Shown: positions 11,085 through 20,429 of the stretch, piece by piece | Numbering within the stretch: position 1 is the first letter of the stretch | Layout of the letters: every line of letters begins with the position of its first letter | Assembly (NCBI GenBank): GCA_021108055.1 | Contig: JAIORR010000323.1 | Coordinates: 1 to 20,471, forward strand | DNA length: 20,471 nucleotides | Direction of reading: 5' to 3' | From: Candidatus Cloacimonadota bacterium | GTDB taxonomy: Bacteria > Cloacimonadota > Cloacimonadia > Cloacimonadales > TCS61 | The notes under the pieces: generated by a model | The model's input: the letters and a program-made list of their open reading frames with translations, nothing else | What the model was told of the DNA's origin: nothing | Database searches by the model: none | Position numbers and translations under genes: made by a program

Positions 11085-12827
11085 TTATTTAACGTTAAAA
11101 TTCTCAATAAATTTCATCAAAATATTACTTCTCGTCGGATGTCTTAATTTCCGCAGAGCTTTATCTTCGATCTGACGTATTCTTTCTCGTGTTACACTAA
11201 AGATATTGCCTACTTCTTCCAAAGTTCTGTGATAACCATCATCGATACCGAAACGAAGCCTGATAACTCTTTCTTCCCTTGGAGTAAGTGTACGCAGAAT
11301 ATCATCGACCTGCTTTTTCAGAAGTGTTCGTTCTGCCATTCTTTCCGGTGAGATCGTTCCCTTATCTTCTATAAAATCTCCGAGAAGGCTGTCTTCATCT
11401 TCATGTCCGATAGGTTTATCCAGCGAAACCGGTTCTTTTGTAATAGCAAGAATGCTTTTGATCTTTTCGACCGGAAGGTCGAGTTTATCAGCGATTTCTT
11501 CCGGATACGGTTCACGACCAAGTTCCTGAAGAAGTTTCCTGCTTACTCTTTTTACTTTGTTGATAGATTCGATCATATGCACAGGAATGCGGATAGTTCT
11601 TGCCTGGTCTGCAATAGCTCGGGTGATAGCCTGACGAATCCACCAGGTGGCATAAGTACTGAATTTGAATCCTTTACGATAATCATATTTTTCTACAGCC
11701 CGCATAAGACCTGTGTTCCCTTCCTGGATAAGATCCAGAAAATCAAGACCGCGATTATTATACTTCTTGGCAATACTTACTACAAGCCGAACATTCGCCT
11801 CGATCATTTCATTCTTAGAACGTTCTTTCAATTTTTCGCCGCGTTCAACTTCTGCCAGCAGATCTACCATTTCACTTGCGGTCATCTTTGTTTCAAGTTC
11901 TACACGACGAATCTTCCTTCTGGCGTTTTTTATCTTTCTCAAGGTTTCGATAAAGACATCCGGCTCGATCTTTGTTTCTTCAGAAACCGCCTTATAGTCT
12001 TCTTCAGATTTATTCGCTTTTCTGCCGTATGTACAAATTTCATCGATCGAAAATTTTCTTATTTTAGAAAGATGCTTGATCGTTTCCTGACTGTCTTTGA
12101 TTCTGTCAACGAGGCTTCTTATCCTGTAAACCATTCTTTTTAAAAGTTTCTCATTATAAACCAGCGAATCAAATATCCCCATGATCTTTACTCGTTTTTT
12201 CTCGATTGCCTCATGATCGAGGATGTGTCCGGTTTCATCAAATTCACTATTATCAAGTTGTTCACCAATATCTTCAAAAATGCTGTCGGTTCCTTTTATC
12301 ACTTGTTCGAATTTATTTATCAGGATCGCTTCCTGAGATTTATCCATCCAGGTTCCATATTCAATTTTAAATATCTGATCTACCTTAACTCTTTTTTCTC
12401 TGAATCTATGAAGGAAATTATCCATTTCTCTCAAGGTGCTTCCACTCATAAAAATATATTTATTAATGTATTTCTGCCCGCTTTCGATCTTCTTGGCAAT
12501 TCGCACTTCTCCTTCCCTGTCCAAAAGAGGAACTCTGCCCATCTCACCGAGATACATTCTTACAGGATCATCATAATAACGTTTGTTCTGGAATTTTTTT
12601 GTTACTTTGGTCTTTTTTAACGACACTTTTTTCTTTGTTATACGCTTTTGTGTTTCGTCGATAAGTTCAATACCCTGTTCAACCAGGTCTGAAATTACAT
12701 CATCGATCTTATCGAGGAAGATCGGATTATTCGGTAGAATATTATTGATCTGTTTAAAAGTTAACAGGTTGTTATTCTTCTTTGCAGTATCGATCATTTT
12801 TTTTACACATTCATTATAACTGAGCAT
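11085..12827 (-). CDS. rpoD: RNA polymerase housekeeping sigma factor (sigma-70/RpoD)
   Basis: The 580-residue primary sigma factor directs RNA polymerase to most promoters. Region 1.1-like N-terminus (about 1-60), region 1.2 starting [12 protein letters not shown] (about 86), a long non-conserved insert (about 125-330), regions 2.1-2.4 from about 337 with [33 protein letters not shown] and [13 protein letters not shown], region 3 ([13 protein letters not shown]), and region 4 with [13 protein letters not shown] and the helix-turn-helix [19 protein letters not shown] (about 537-567). The length and the insert fit a housekeeping factor of the E. coli type. Its AAGGAG overlaps the dnaG stop codon, 9 bp before ATG, so translation is probably coupled to primase. 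It is the last gene of the macromolecular-synthesis cluster. A tRNA locus with its own promoter follows. Confidence 0.97.
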   Translation of the reverse strand: MLSYNECVKKMIDTAKKNNNLLTFKQINNILPNNPIFLDKIDDVISDLVEQGIELIDETQKRITKKKVSLKKTKVTKKFQNKRYYDDPVRMYLGEMGRVPLLDREGEVRIAKKIESGQKYINKYIFMSGSTLREMDNFLHRFREKRVKVDQIFKIEYGTWMDKSQEAILINKFEQVIKGTDSIFEDIGEQLDNSEFDETGHILDHEAIEKKRVKIMGIFDSLVYNEKLLKRMVYRIRSLVDRIKDSQETIKHLSKIRKFSIDEICTYGRKANKSEEDYKAVSEETKIEPDVFIETLRKIKNARRKIRRVELETKMTASEMVDLLAEVERGEKLKERSKNEMIEANVRLVVSIAKKYNNRGLDFLDLIQEGNTGLMRAVEKYDYRKGFKFSTYATWWIRQAITRAIADQARTIRIPVHMIESINKVKRVSRKLLQELGREPYPEEIADKLDLPVEKIKSILAITKEPVSLDKPIGHEDEDSLLGDFIEDKGTISPERMAERTLLKKQVDDILRTLTPREERVIRLRFGIDDGYHRTLEEVGNIFSVTRERIRQIEDKALRKLRHPTRSNILMKFIENFNVK

Positions 12828-12836
12828 TAATACTCC

Positions 12837-14537
12837 TTAATACAAGGTTTTTCTCACAACCTTTTTATTTATTTTCAAGATTTGTTTTTTTAATTCTTTC
12901 TTTCTGGAAAAAAGTTCCATATTTTTAGAATCGTTTTCTATCAGTTCATTTATCTGGACTAATTCTCTTTGCAGTTTTCTTAATTTTAAATTGTTTATAG
13001 CATCCTCAATAGAAATTTCGGGAGGGTCTTCTATTATCAATTCGGCAATAGTATTTTGAATTATTTTATCATCTACTTTTTCCAGAAGACCCGAAGCTTG
13101 ACCCATTCCTTCAAAACACTCCAATAATAAACTATAAATAATCTTATATATTTCTGTAAAAAAGTAACTTGAATCTATCTCCTGTGCAACTTTTTTATAT
13201 TTCAATTTGTCATTCAAGATCATTGTAAGAATATCCTTTTCTTCGCTTACTTTTACTAAAGTTGCATTATTAGTGATTCCATCCCTTCTCGGTCTCCTTT
13301 TCCTGATCTTAGAAATAATTGCATGCTCGGAAACTTTAAATATTTCCGATATTTCTTTTACCATAAGTTCACGTGAAATCTCATCTTCTATTTCATTCAA
13401 AGTTTCGATCAGTTCATTTAATTTAGCTTTCTTATCGAGTCCTAAAATTTCATCTTCCAATAAAAAGAGAGAAAGCGGTTTTGCATCGGAAATAATCTTC
13501 TGCAGCAATTCCCTGCTGTTTTTAAGCAGGAAACTATCGGGATCGTCTGTTTCCGGAAGGGTTGCGATCTTTGCACTATATCCTTTTTTTATGATGTTGG
13601 AAGCTGCGCGGACAGCCGCTTTCCTGCCGGCTTTATCCCCATCATAGATCATATAAAAATTATTAGTGTACCTGCCAAGAAGAGAGACTTGAGAATCGGT
13701 TAAAGAAGTTCCAAGGGAAGCTACGGAATTAGTGAAATCATTTTCATATAACCGCAGAAAATCCGTATATCCTTCGCATACAATTACAAAATCTTTCTTG
13801 GAAATCTCATACCGCGTTACAAAAAGTCCATAAAGTTCATTCCCTTTTGTATAGATATCTGTTGTGGGAGAGTTTACATATTTGCCGCCTGTCTGATCTT
13901 CACGAAGAACCCTTCCTCCAAAAGCAATCACTTTCCCGTTATGGTCATGTATCGGGAACATCAGCCGCTCTTTGAAAAGGTCGTTGTTATTAGCCGTGAA
14001 CAAACCTGTATTTTGCAGGATCTGTTCATTGATACTATTTTTCAGCAGATAATTCTTTAATCCTCCAAAGCTGTCCAGAGCATAGCCTATCTGAAATTTC
14101 TTAATGGTCGCATCAGATATTTTTCGATCTTCGAGATATTTTTTTGCAAATGTCCCATGCTGCTGTAAATTTTCCTGATAATAATTTACAGCTATCGAAT
14201 ATATTTTATAGATCAGATCACGTTTTGTTTGTTTCTGTTTATTCACTTTTGTCTGCTGAATGGTTAAACCTGCTCTGGAAGCTAATTTTTTCAAAGCTTC
14301 CAGGAACGATATTTTTTCATAATCACGTACGAAAGTGATCACATTTCCAGCTTTTCCACAGCCAAAGCATTTGAATATCTGTTTTTTCTCGCTGACTACG
14401 AATGAAGCCGTTTTCTCGTCGTGGAAAGGACATCGTGCTTTATAGTTACTTCCTGCTTTTTTTAACGGGAAATAACTGCCTATCACATCGACAATATTAT
14501 TTCGTTCTAATACTTCATCAATTTGATTCTGATCCAT
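12837..14537 (-). CDS. dnaG: DNA primase DnaG
   Basis: The 566-residue primase makes RNA primers at the replication fork with the replicative helicase. The N-terminal CHC2 zinc-binding domain has C36, H39, C57 and C60 (CPFHDEKTASF and FKCFGCGKAG). The RNA polymerase core follows (FKERLMFPIHDHNGKVIAFGGR), then the Toprim domain with EGYTD (about 253-257) and DGDKAGRKA (about 297-305), which supply the metal-binding acidic residues. The C-terminal part (about 420-566) is the variable helicase-interacting region. It ends with a basic tail. The start is set by the conserved N-terminus; a stem-loop at 14545-14563 lies just upstream and no strong Shine-Dalgarno is visible. It lies 26 bp after mutS2 and 9 bp before rpoD. 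Confidence 0.97.
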   Translation of the reverse strand: MDQNQIDEVLERNNIVDVIGSYFPLKKAGSNYKARCPFHDEKTASFVVSEKKQIFKCFGCGKAGNVITFVRDYEKISFLEALKKLASRAGLTIQQTKVNKQKQTKRDLIYKIYSIAVNYYQENLQQHGTFAKKYLEDRKISDATIKKFQIGYALDSFGGLKNYLLKNSINEQILQNTGLFTANNNDLFKERLMFPIHDHNGKVIAFGGRVLREDQTGGKYVNSPTTDIYTKGNELYGLFVTRYEISKKDFVIVCEGYTDFLRLYENDFTNSVASLGTSLTDSQVSLLGRYTNNFYMIYDGDKAGRKAAVRAASNIIKKGYSAKIATLPETDDPDSFLLKNSRELLQKIISDAKPLSLFLLEDEILGLDKKAKLNELIETLNEIEDEISRELMVKEISEIFKVSEHAIISKIRKRRPRRDGITNNATLVKVSEEKDILTMILNDKLKYKKVAQEIDSSYFFTEIYKIIYSLLLECFEGMGQASGLLEKVDDKIIQNTIAELIIEDPPEISIEDAINNLKLRKLQRELVQINELIENDSKNMELFSRKKELKKQILKINKKVVRKTLY

Positions 14538-14544
14538 TCATATC

Positions 14545-14563
14545 CATCCGGTCAAACTGGATG
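14545..14563 (-). promoter_or_regulatory. Stem-loop in the mutS2-dnaG gap
   Basis: On the minus strand CATCCAGT-TTG-ACCGGATG forms an 8-bp stem with one wobble. It starts immediately after the mutS2 stop and ends 7 bases before the dnaG ATG, where the ribosome binding site should be. It could tune dnaG translation or be an RNA processing site, as between genes of the E. coli rpsU-dnaG-rpoD operon. No T-tract follows. Confidence 0.4.
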
Positions 14564-16909
14564 TCAGCTTTCCAGTTTCACTACAGTTACTCCATCACCT
14601 CCAGCTTCCGGTGGCGGAGAATAAAATTCCACGGCTTTCTTATTTGTTCTCAGGTACTTCCTGATCTTACTGCGTAAAGCTCCGGTTCCCTTGCCATGAA
14701 CAATACGCACACTTTGAAGTCCATTCATAACAGCATTATCTAAGAAAGTTTCAACTTCAGGGAGAGCTTCATCAAAACGATAACCAAGTATCTTCAGTTC
14801 CATTTTTATTTCTTTTCCCGGAAGAAAACTTTTAGTTAAGGAGTAATTATCTGCTTTTTTCCCCTGTCCCACTTTAAAGATATTTTCTTTTGAAGTGGTA
14901 AAAAATATCCCGTTCAGATCGATCTTTATAGAATCCCCTGAAATATCGATGATCTCACCTTCTGCTTCGATTTCTTTTATCCAGACCAATTGCCCGACTT
15001 TGGGATTTTTTACAGGTTCTCTTTTTTCAGGAGTTAATTTCTCCTCTGCAATTCCAAATTCTCTATTCTTTAGGGTGATCTTTTTCAGTGAACTTTCCAG
15101 TAATTCTTTCTTTCTTTTTTTATCTGTCTTTTTTATATTATTAATTTCTTCATTTAATTCTTTTTGAAGTGTTGTAAGAAAATCACGAGCATCTCTCACA
15201 GATTTTCTTTTAATTTCTTTTGTTTCTTTTTCCAGGTTTTCAATCTGATCCTGATGTTCGGATATTTTTTTGTTAAGCAATGCTGTTTTAAGTTGATATT
15301 GATAATTCTGACGTGAAAGTTCCATTTTTTCTTCAGTCATTTTTTTCAGTAGATCGGTTAATTCTACGTTCTGATTTCCGGTAAGGTCTCTTGCTCTTTC
15401 GATAAGATTCTTTCCCAGTCCAAGCTGAGAAGCAACCTCGATAGCAAAACTGTTTCCCGGAAGACCTAACTTAAATCTGTAAGTAGGAATATGTTTTTCG
15501 GGGTCGAACTGCATGGCAGCATTCATGCAGCCTTCGTGCTGTTCGGCAAAGATCTTTAACGCCGTGTAATGAGTGGTAATAATTCCAAGAACATTATTTT
15601 TGGTAAGTCTTTCCAAAATCGCCTGAGCCAGAGCTGAACCTTGTTCGGGATCGGTTGCAGCACCTATTTCATCAATAAGTACCAGAGAATTGGAATCTCC
15701 CGTTCCGACCATTTCCTTTATATTGGAAATATGAGAAGAAAAAGTGCTTAAAGAATTTTCCAGCGACTGATCATCTCCGATATCCGCAAAAACATTTTTG
15801 AATATTCCTATGGAACTGCTCGGGTCTGCAGAAATCGGCAAACCGGAAAGAGTCATTAAAGTGAGTAAACCAACTGTTTTCAAGGTAACTGTTTTTCCGC
15901 CGGTATTGGGTCCGGAAATTAAAAGCAACTTAAACTCTTTTCCCAGCTCAAGATCAAAAGGAATAACATCCTCAATATCTTTCATCTTTTCGATGAGAAG
16001 CGGATGCCGGGCATTTATCAGCTTCAGGTATGGACTATTTATTATCTCTGGTCTTTCTGCTTTTATCCTATTGGAAAATCGTGCAGAAGCAAAATAGAAA
16101 TCCAGTTCTTTTATAATTTCCGTATTATTTAGAATTTCGTTTTTAGAGTTTTGAATATTTTGCGTGTATTCTTCAAATATCCTGAATATTTCCTGTTTTT
16201 CTTCACTTCCAAGAAGTTCAAGATCATTATTCAAACTTACGATCTCCTGCGGTTCGATGAAGATCGAAGATCTGCTGGAAGACCTTCCGTGAACGATCCC
16301 GTTAACAAAAGATACAGCTCCTTCTTTAATTGGAATAACGAACCTGCCGTCACGCTGAGTGATAACTTTATCGTGAATGTAATTTTGGGATGAAAATTCT
16401 TCCATTTTATTATTTAAAGAAGAAACCAAATGCACCCGCATTTGCTTTTTTCTTTTTCGGATCGAAGCAAGTTCGGATGAGGCTGTATCCTTTACTTTTC
16501 CTTCCGGCTCAAATATTTCCCAAAAACGTTTTTCAAGTCCAGTAAGTTTAATGATCTTTTTTTGAATATTCAGGAATTTTGGAAATTCTTCTTTTTCTAC
16601 TTCATTACAGAGGATGGAATTTGCCGCAGAAACATTGAAATAGATTTTCCTGAATTCCTCAAAATTATAGACTTGATGTTTGAATTCAAATATAATATTT
16701 TTTATATTTGAAATATTTTCAAAATTGATCGAAAAACCATTTTTCAGAAGATTTTGAAGTTCGTTCGTAAGATCGAGCTTATAGTTTATTTTTACGATAT
16801 CGTCGAGTGGGGACAGAGAAAGTGCAATTTCATTTCCCAATTCCGAATGACACTCTTCCGATATAATATTTTTTATCTTATTGTATTCGAGATACTTGAA
16901 TGAATTCAT
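14564..16909 (-). CDS. mutS2: MutS2 ATPase with Smr domain
   Basis: The 781-residue MutS2 protein belongs to a family that acts on branched DNA and, in Bacillus, on collided ribosomes. The ATPase has Walker A GPNTGGKT (about 333-340) and Walker B LVLIDEIG (about 409-416) followed by ATDPEQGSALA. It lacks the mismatch-reading N-terminal domain of MutS. A long coiled coil (about 510-620) and a KOW-like beta segment (VGQLVWIKEIEAEGEI) follow. The C-terminal Smr domain (about 700-781) keeps HGKGTGALR, but the usual LDLRG motif at its start reads LKILG, so the acidic and basic residues linked to nuclease activity are missing. The start codon overlaps the cvpA stop by 4 bp (ATGA), so the two are translationally coupled. 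Confidence 0.95.
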   Translation of the reverse strand: MNSFKYLEYNKIKNIISEECHSELGNEIALSLSPLDDIVKINYKLDLTNELQNLLKNGFSINFENISNIKNIIFEFKHQVYNFEEFRKIYFNVSAANSILCNEVEKEEFPKFLNIQKKIIKLTGLEKRFWEIFEPEGKVKDTASSELASIRKRKKQMRVHLVSSLNNKMEEFSSQNYIHDKVITQRDGRFVIPIKEGAVSFVNGIVHGRSSSRSSIFIEPQEIVSLNNDLELLGSEEKQEIFRIFEEYTQNIQNSKNEILNNTEIIKELDFYFASARFSNRIKAERPEIINSPYLKLINARHPLLIEKMKDIEDVIPFDLELGKEFKLLLISGPNTGGKTVTLKTVGLLTLMTLSGLPISADPSSSIGIFKNVFADIGDDQSLENSLSTFSSHISNIKEMVGTGDSNSLVLIDEIGAATDPEQGSALAQAILERLTKNNVLGIITTHYTALKIFAEQHEGCMNAAMQFDPEKHIPTYRFKLGLPGNSFAIEVASQLGLGKNLIERARDLTGNQNVELTDLLKKMTEEKMELSRQNYQYQLKTALLNKKISEHQDQIENLEKETKEIKRKSVRDARDFLTTLQKELNEEINNIKKTDKKRKKELLESSLKKITLKNREFGIAEEKLTPEKREPVKNPKVGQLVWIKEIEAEGEIIDISGDSIKIDLNGIFFTTSKENIFKVGQGKKADNYSLTKSFLPGKEIKMELKILGYRFDEALPEVETFLDNAVMNGLQSVRIVHGKGTGALRSKIRKYLRTNKKAVEFYSPPPEAGGDGVTVVKLES

Positions 16910-17478
16910 TTATTTAATATTTTTTCTTTGTATTTTTCTTCCATCATATCTGTTTGTTCATCTAATTTTTCCATTTGCTTTTCGATTGGTTTCACCAGAT
17001 CTTTGAACTCCGGATATCTTTTTTCCAGTTTATCGGAAATGATCCTGATCTTTGTTGAAATTATGGAACGGGAAGTAAACTTTCGGATGCTGTCTTCAAA
17101 CGGTGAAATATCCAGGATTATCAGTATCAAGGCAATAATAAGAACACCGTTAAAAAAACCGAAGAATAAGCCCAAAAGCTTATCGAGCCATTTCAGGTTT
17201 AAAAAATTTATGATCGTATGCAAGATCATTACAACGACCTTTGAAATAACTATTATGAATAAAGCAATAAGAACGTATGATAAAATAACAGCAAATATCT
17301 CATTAAATCCAAATTTAAAAATAAGATAATCCCTAACAAGATAGCCGGTTTTTGCAGCAAGAACTACAATTACGATCAAACCAAGAAGGTAAATAACGCT
17401 TTTTGTGAATCCTTTCCTGAAACCTTTGAAAAGAAATATGATAAGAAATACACCCAAGATAATATCCAGTATATTCAT
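16906..17478 (-). CDS. cvpA: CvpA-family membrane protein
   Basis: A 190-residue integral membrane protein. About four hydrophobic segments lie near residues 3-20 (with GFRKGFTKS, typical of the family), 28-47, 60-85 and 100-125. A charged, coiled tail (about 135-190) is rich in lysine and glutamate. CvpA proteins are linked to colicin V production in E. coli and to envelope stress, but the molecular role is not settled. It precedes mutS2 with a 4-bp overlap, the same pair as in many Firmicutes (yshB-mutS2), which supports the call. GAGG lies before the ATG. It starts after a terminator at 17522-17547, so either a promoter is hidden in about 40 bp or the gene depends on read-through. Confidence 0.85.
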   Translation of the reverse strand: MNILDIILGVFLIIFLFKGFRKGFTKSVIYLLGLIVIVVLAAKTGYLVRDYLIFKFGFNEIFAVILSYVLIALFIIVISKVVVMILHTIINFLNLKWLDKLLGLFFGFFNGVLIIALILIILDISPFEDSIRKFTSRSIISTKIRIISDKLEKRYPEFKDLVKPIEKQMEKLDEQTDMMEEKYKEKILNK

Positions 17479-17521
17479 TTTTATCCTCTTTTATTTTTCA
17501 GATACATCCCTGTTTTTATAG

Positions 17522-17547
17522 AAAAAAGGGGAGATAACCTCTCCCCA
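17522..17547 (-). terminator. Rho-independent terminator after rpsU-yqeY
   Basis: On the minus strand GGGGAGA-GGTTA-TCTCCCC (7-bp stem) is followed by TTTTTTC. It lies 27 bases after the yqeY stop and about 45 bases before the cvpA start. It splits the cluster or acts as an attenuator between rpsU-yqeY and cvpA-mutS2-dnaG-rpoD. Confidence 0.8.
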
Positions 17548-17573
17548 CAAAATTAATATCCAAACAACGCTAA

Positions 17574-18011
17574 TTACTGTAATTTGTTTCTTACGATACT
17601 GCTTAAGATCTTCCCGTCTGCCCTGTTTCCAAGTTTTTCTTTCAGAGCTTTCATAACAAGACCCATATCTTTCATAGATTCCGCTTTCAATTCGGAAATT
17701 ACTGCATCCACTTCGGTTTCACATTCAGATTCCGATAACGGTGCAGGCAGATAGGTTTGAATTATTCCAATCTCGTTCTTCTCGATCTCAGCAAGTTCGG
17801 GACGGTTTCCCTGAATATAAAGTTCAAGAGCCTGTTCCCTGCTTTTGACCTGCCCTTTTATTACTGAGATGATCTCATCTTCGTTTAGTTTGTCATTCAA
17901 TTCTATCTCCCTGTATTTGAGAGCAGTTTTCATAGAACGAAGAACCGTCAGACGAGTTTTCTCTTTGTTGCGAAGAGCTTGAATAATATCTTTTTCGATC
18001 TTTTCTATCAT
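17574..18011 (-). CDS. yqeY: GatB/YqeY-domain protein
   Basis: A 145-residue protein of the GatB/YqeY family, the tRNA-binding tail domain of the GatB amidotransferase subunit found as a free protein. Recognisable stretches are RNKEKTRLTVLRSMKTALKY, REQALELYIQGNRPELAE.E, QTYLPAPLSESE and MGLVMKALKEKLGNRADGKILS. Length and order fit the family over its whole length. The function of the free-standing form is unclear; similarity to GatB suggests tRNA contact. It starts 2 bp after the rpsU stop with no separate Shine-Dalgarno, so translation is probably coupled. The rpsU-yqeY pair is common in bacteria. Confidence 0.95.
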   Translation of the reverse strand: MIEKIEKDIIQALRNKEKTRLTVLRSMKTALKYREIELNDKLNEDEIISVIKGQVKSREQALELYIQGNRPELAEIEKNEIGIIQTYLPAPLSESECETEVDAVISELKAESMKDMGLVMKALKEKLGNRADGKILSSIVRNKLQ

Positions 18012-18013
18012 AA

Positions 18014-18226
18014 TTAAAACGATTTGTTATATCGCCTCATCTTTCTCTGCAGTTTCAGTGCTTTTCTGCGAGATTCCTTCGCTTTTCTTCTGCGGGCAAC
18101 TGTTGGCTTCTCAAAGTAATTATTCTTCTTAATATCGGAAAGAAGCCCTGCTCGTTCACATGATTTTTTAAATTTTCTCAGAGTGATCTGGAAAGCTTCG
18201 CCTTCTCTTGCAAATACTTTCGGCAT
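18014..18226 (-). CDS. rpsU: Small-subunit ribosomal protein S21
   Basis: A 70-residue basic protein of the 30S platform that helps mRNA base-pair with the 3' end of 16S rRNA. Family features: GEAFQITLRKFKKSCERAGLL, KKNNYFEKPTVARRRK and a lysine/arginine-rich C-terminal helix. GGGGGTGA lies just before the ATG, a strong Shine-Dalgarno. It heads the cluster that continues through yqeY, cvpA, mutS2, dnaG and rpoD, as in the classic rpsU-dnaG-rpoD operon. A promoter candidate lies at 18262-18288. Confidence 0.97.
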   Translation of the reverse strand: MPKVFAREGEAFQITLRKFKKSCERAGLLSDIKKNNYFEKPTVARRRKAKESRRKALKLQRKMRRYNKSF

Positions 18227-18261
18227 TTATACTCACCCCCTTTATTTTAAGTAACAATCAA

Positions 18262-18288
18262 AAATTAAAATTTAAAGTTTATTGTCAA
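18262..18288 (-). promoter_or_regulatory. Probable rpsU promoter
   Basis: On the minus strand TTGACA (18283-18288) is followed after 15 bases by TAATTT (18262-18267). A start near 18255 would leave a leader of about 30 bases ending in the GGGGGTGA ribosome binding site. The -35 is perfect and the -10 weak. The rest of the 257-bp divergent gap to the ppiD start is extremely AT-rich. TATAAA at about 18415-18420 may be the -10 of the plus-strand gene, but I find no clear -35 partner. Confidence 0.45.
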
Positions 18289-18483
18289 GTGCGAAAAAAC
18301 CTTTAATGATTTATATTCATAATCTCTTTCTATTATAAGAAATACGTTAACTATTTAATTACTATATTTATTATATTTCTTAATCATTTTTAGTATAAAA
18401 AACAAAAAAAACTTGTATAAATATTGAGCTTTTAAGTTATTGCACACAGAAAAAATTTAAGAGAAATAAACTGGAGGATATAA

Positions 18484-20262
18484 ATGCTTGAAGGATTACG
18501 AAAACACGCATCGTGGTTAATAATAGTTATTGCTGCCGTATTCATTTTATCGATGGCTATAGGCGGAATAACCAGTATTTTTATAAAGAAACCCGTTGTG
18601 GGAATAATTGCAGGACAAAGAATCGATCCAAATGAATACAGGGAACTATTGAAGGATGCTTATGCAAATTATGCTCAACAGAATCCCGAAACCGAATTTG
18701 ATGACAAAATCGCCAAGCAACTGAACGACCAGACCTGGAAGCAACTGGTTCAGCAGATAATTCTGGATAAAGAAGTAAAAAGACTTCATATAAAAGTGAA
18801 TAATGAAGATGTTCTGGAAAAATTAAAAAGCCCGCCGGAAGATGTTACTTCTATTCCACAGCTTCAAACTGATGGTAAATTTGATTATGAGAAATACGAA
18901 GAAATAATCATGGAAAATCCTGAATTTGCCAATTATATGGAAACCAGGATTCGGGCAAATCTTCCTTATGAAAAATTGTATGATCACATCAAATCTGAAG
19001 CAGAAGTTACAGAAGAAGAAGTACAGCAACAGTATATCGATGACAATGATAAAGCAGATGGAAAGATCATTTTCTTTGATCCCAGCACAATAAAGGAAAT
19101 CGAAGTTACAGAAGAAAATATCCAGGAATATTATGAAGAACACAAAGAGGACTACAAAAAGTCTCCGGCACGAAAGTATAAATATGTAATGATAAAACTG
19201 GAAGCAAGTGAAGCAGATAAAAAAGCTACAGAGGTAAAAGCAGATTCCATCTACCAACTTGTTATCGGTGGTGAAGATTTTGCAGAGACAGCTAAAAAAT
19301 ATTCTCAATGCACGTCGGCTCCAAAAGGCGGTGATCTGGGGTATTTTGGAAAAGGAAGAATGGTGCCGGAATTTGAAGAAGCTGCATTTAATATGAAAAC
19401 AGGTGAAATAAGCAAACCAGTGCTTACTCAATTTGGCTGGCATATTATAAAAGTTACAGGAAAGAAAAAAAATGATGCCGGCGAAAACGAAGTTCAGGCA
19501 AGCCATATCCTCATAAAAAATGAAGCTTCCGAAGAAACAAAACAGAACATGGAGACTATTGCCAACGACCTGTTCGAGAAAGCAGAAGAAGAAAATCTGG
19601 AAAAAGCCGGTGAAGCTCTTGCCCATAAAGTAGAAGAATCTCGAGAATTCTATGAAGATACCCCATATATTTCCGGTATCGGGCGGGAAGAAGAAATGGT
19701 GAAATTTGCTTTCTCCAAAAAAGTGGGAACTGTTCATGAACCTATAAAAAGAGATAATGGTGATTATTTGGTTGCAGAAATATCCTATAAGGTTGGAGAG
19801 CATTATCAGGATATTAGTGAATTGGAAAATAATATAAAAAGAACTGTAGAGCACGAAAAGAAAGTAGAAATGATCACAATTCAGGCAGAAGAATTCATTA
19901 AAGAAAACAAACCGGAAAGTTACATTACGGCTGCAGAAAAAGCAGAATGGAAAGTAATTGACGCTAAAGACCTGACTATCAGCAAATCCATCCCCGGAAT
20001 TCGGAAAGACGAGAACATAAACAAAGCTATCTTAAGTCTCGAAGCCGAGCAGTACTCCGAATTGATTATAAATGAAAACGGTGCTTACATTGCATGTGTA
20101 ACCAAACGGATGTTACCGGATATGGAAGCATTTGAAGCCGATAAAGAAAAACTGATCGCTGATGCCCAGTTGAAAGCAGAGACTGACCATCTGAACGAAT
20201 GGTATAAAGAATTGGAAGAAAATGCCAATATCGTTGATAATCGAAGTGAATTCTTTGATTGA
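18484..20262 (+). CDS. ppiD: PpiD/SurA-like membrane-anchored periplasmic peptidyl-prolyl isomerase
   Basis: A 592-residue envelope foldase. An uncleaved N-terminal anchor (about residues 10-35, ASWLIIVIAAVFILSMAIGGI) is followed by a SurA-N-type chaperone region (about 40-215; IAGQRIDPNEYRELL, QLNDQTWKQLVQQIIL). One good parvulin domain spans about 225-328, with FAETAKKYSQ, GGDLGYFGKGRMVPEFEEAAF and FGWHIIKV. A second, degenerate parvulin-like part (from about 336, QASHILIKNEAS) lacks the GGDLG and GWH motifs. The protein is strongly acidic and helical. PpiD helps proteins leaving the Sec channel to fold; here it may serve the large secreted proteins of this genome. GGAGG lies 6 bases before ATG. 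A strong terminator follows, and it converges on the probable ftsY. SurA-like is the alternative name. Confidence 0.85.
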   Translation: MLEGLRKHASWLIIVIAAVFILSMAIGGITSIFIKKPVVGIIAGQRIDPNEYRELLKDAYANYAQQNPETEFDDKIAKQLNDQTWKQLVQQIILDKEVKRLHIKVNNEDVLEKLKSPPEDVTSIPQLQTDGKFDYEKYEEIIMENPEFANYMETRIRANLPYEKLYDHIKSEAEVTEEEVQQQYIDDNDKADGKIIFFDPSTIKEIEVTEENIQEYYEEHKEDYKKSPARKYKYVMIKLEASEADKKATEVKADSIYQLVIGGEDFAETAKKYSQCTSAPKGGDLGYFGKGRMVPEFEEAAFNMKTGEISKPVLTQFGWHIIKVTGKKKNDAGENEVQASHILIKNEASEETKQNMETIANDLFEKAEEENLEKAGEALAHKVEESREFYEDTPYISGIGREEEMVKFAFSKKVGTVHEPIKRDNGDYLVAEISYKVGEHYQDISELENNIKRTVEHEKKVEMITIQAEEFIKENKPESYITAAEKAEWKVIDAKDLTISKSIPGIRKDENINKAILSLEAEQYSELIINENGAYIACVTKRMLPDMEAFEADKEKLIADAQLKAETDHLNEWYKELEENANIVDNRSEFFD

Positions 20263-20282
20263 TCTCGATTATAATTTAAATA

Positions 20283-20314
20283 AAAGGGCGATTTTTAAAA
20301 TCGCCCTTTTTTAT
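20283..20314 (+). terminator. Rho-independent terminator of ppiD
   Basis: AAAGGGCGAT-TTTTAA-AATCGCCCTTTTTT: a long GC-rich stem (AGGGCGATTTT/AAAATCGCCCT) followed by T, 20 bases after the ppiD stop. The A-run on the 5' side lets it work in both directions, so it may also stop transcription of the convergent gene. Confidence 0.9.
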
Positions 20315-20338
20315 CGTAAAATATTCACATTCCTTATT

Positions 20339-20425
20339 CTGTCATACTCAACTTGAATCGGGTATCTAATTCAAATTATAGATTCCCACTTTCGTGGGAT
20401 TTATCCGCCTCAGGCGGAATGACAG
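20339..20425. repeat. MITE-like inverted repeat (CTGTCAT...ATGACAG)
   Basis: The element is bounded by CTGTCAT and ATGACAG, with a second matching layer GGGTATCTA / TAGATTCCC (TAGATTCCCAC on the right arm). It contains the hairpins TCCCAC-TTTC-GTGGGA and TCCGCCT-CAGGCGGA. It is a typical non-autonomous intergenic repeat lying between two convergent genes. Only one copy is in the window. Confidence 0.7.
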
Positions 20426-20429
20426 TTAA

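Noticed and set aside
11403..12143. 246-codon open frame antisense to rpoD
   Set aside because: Lies wholly within conserved sigma-factor sequence; no motif and no ribosome binding site.
18823..19854. 343-codon open frame antisense to ppiD
   Set aside because: Shadow of an acidic, AT-rich gene; very phenylalanine- and isoleucine-rich with no domain. The plus-strand protein has clear parvulin motifs.
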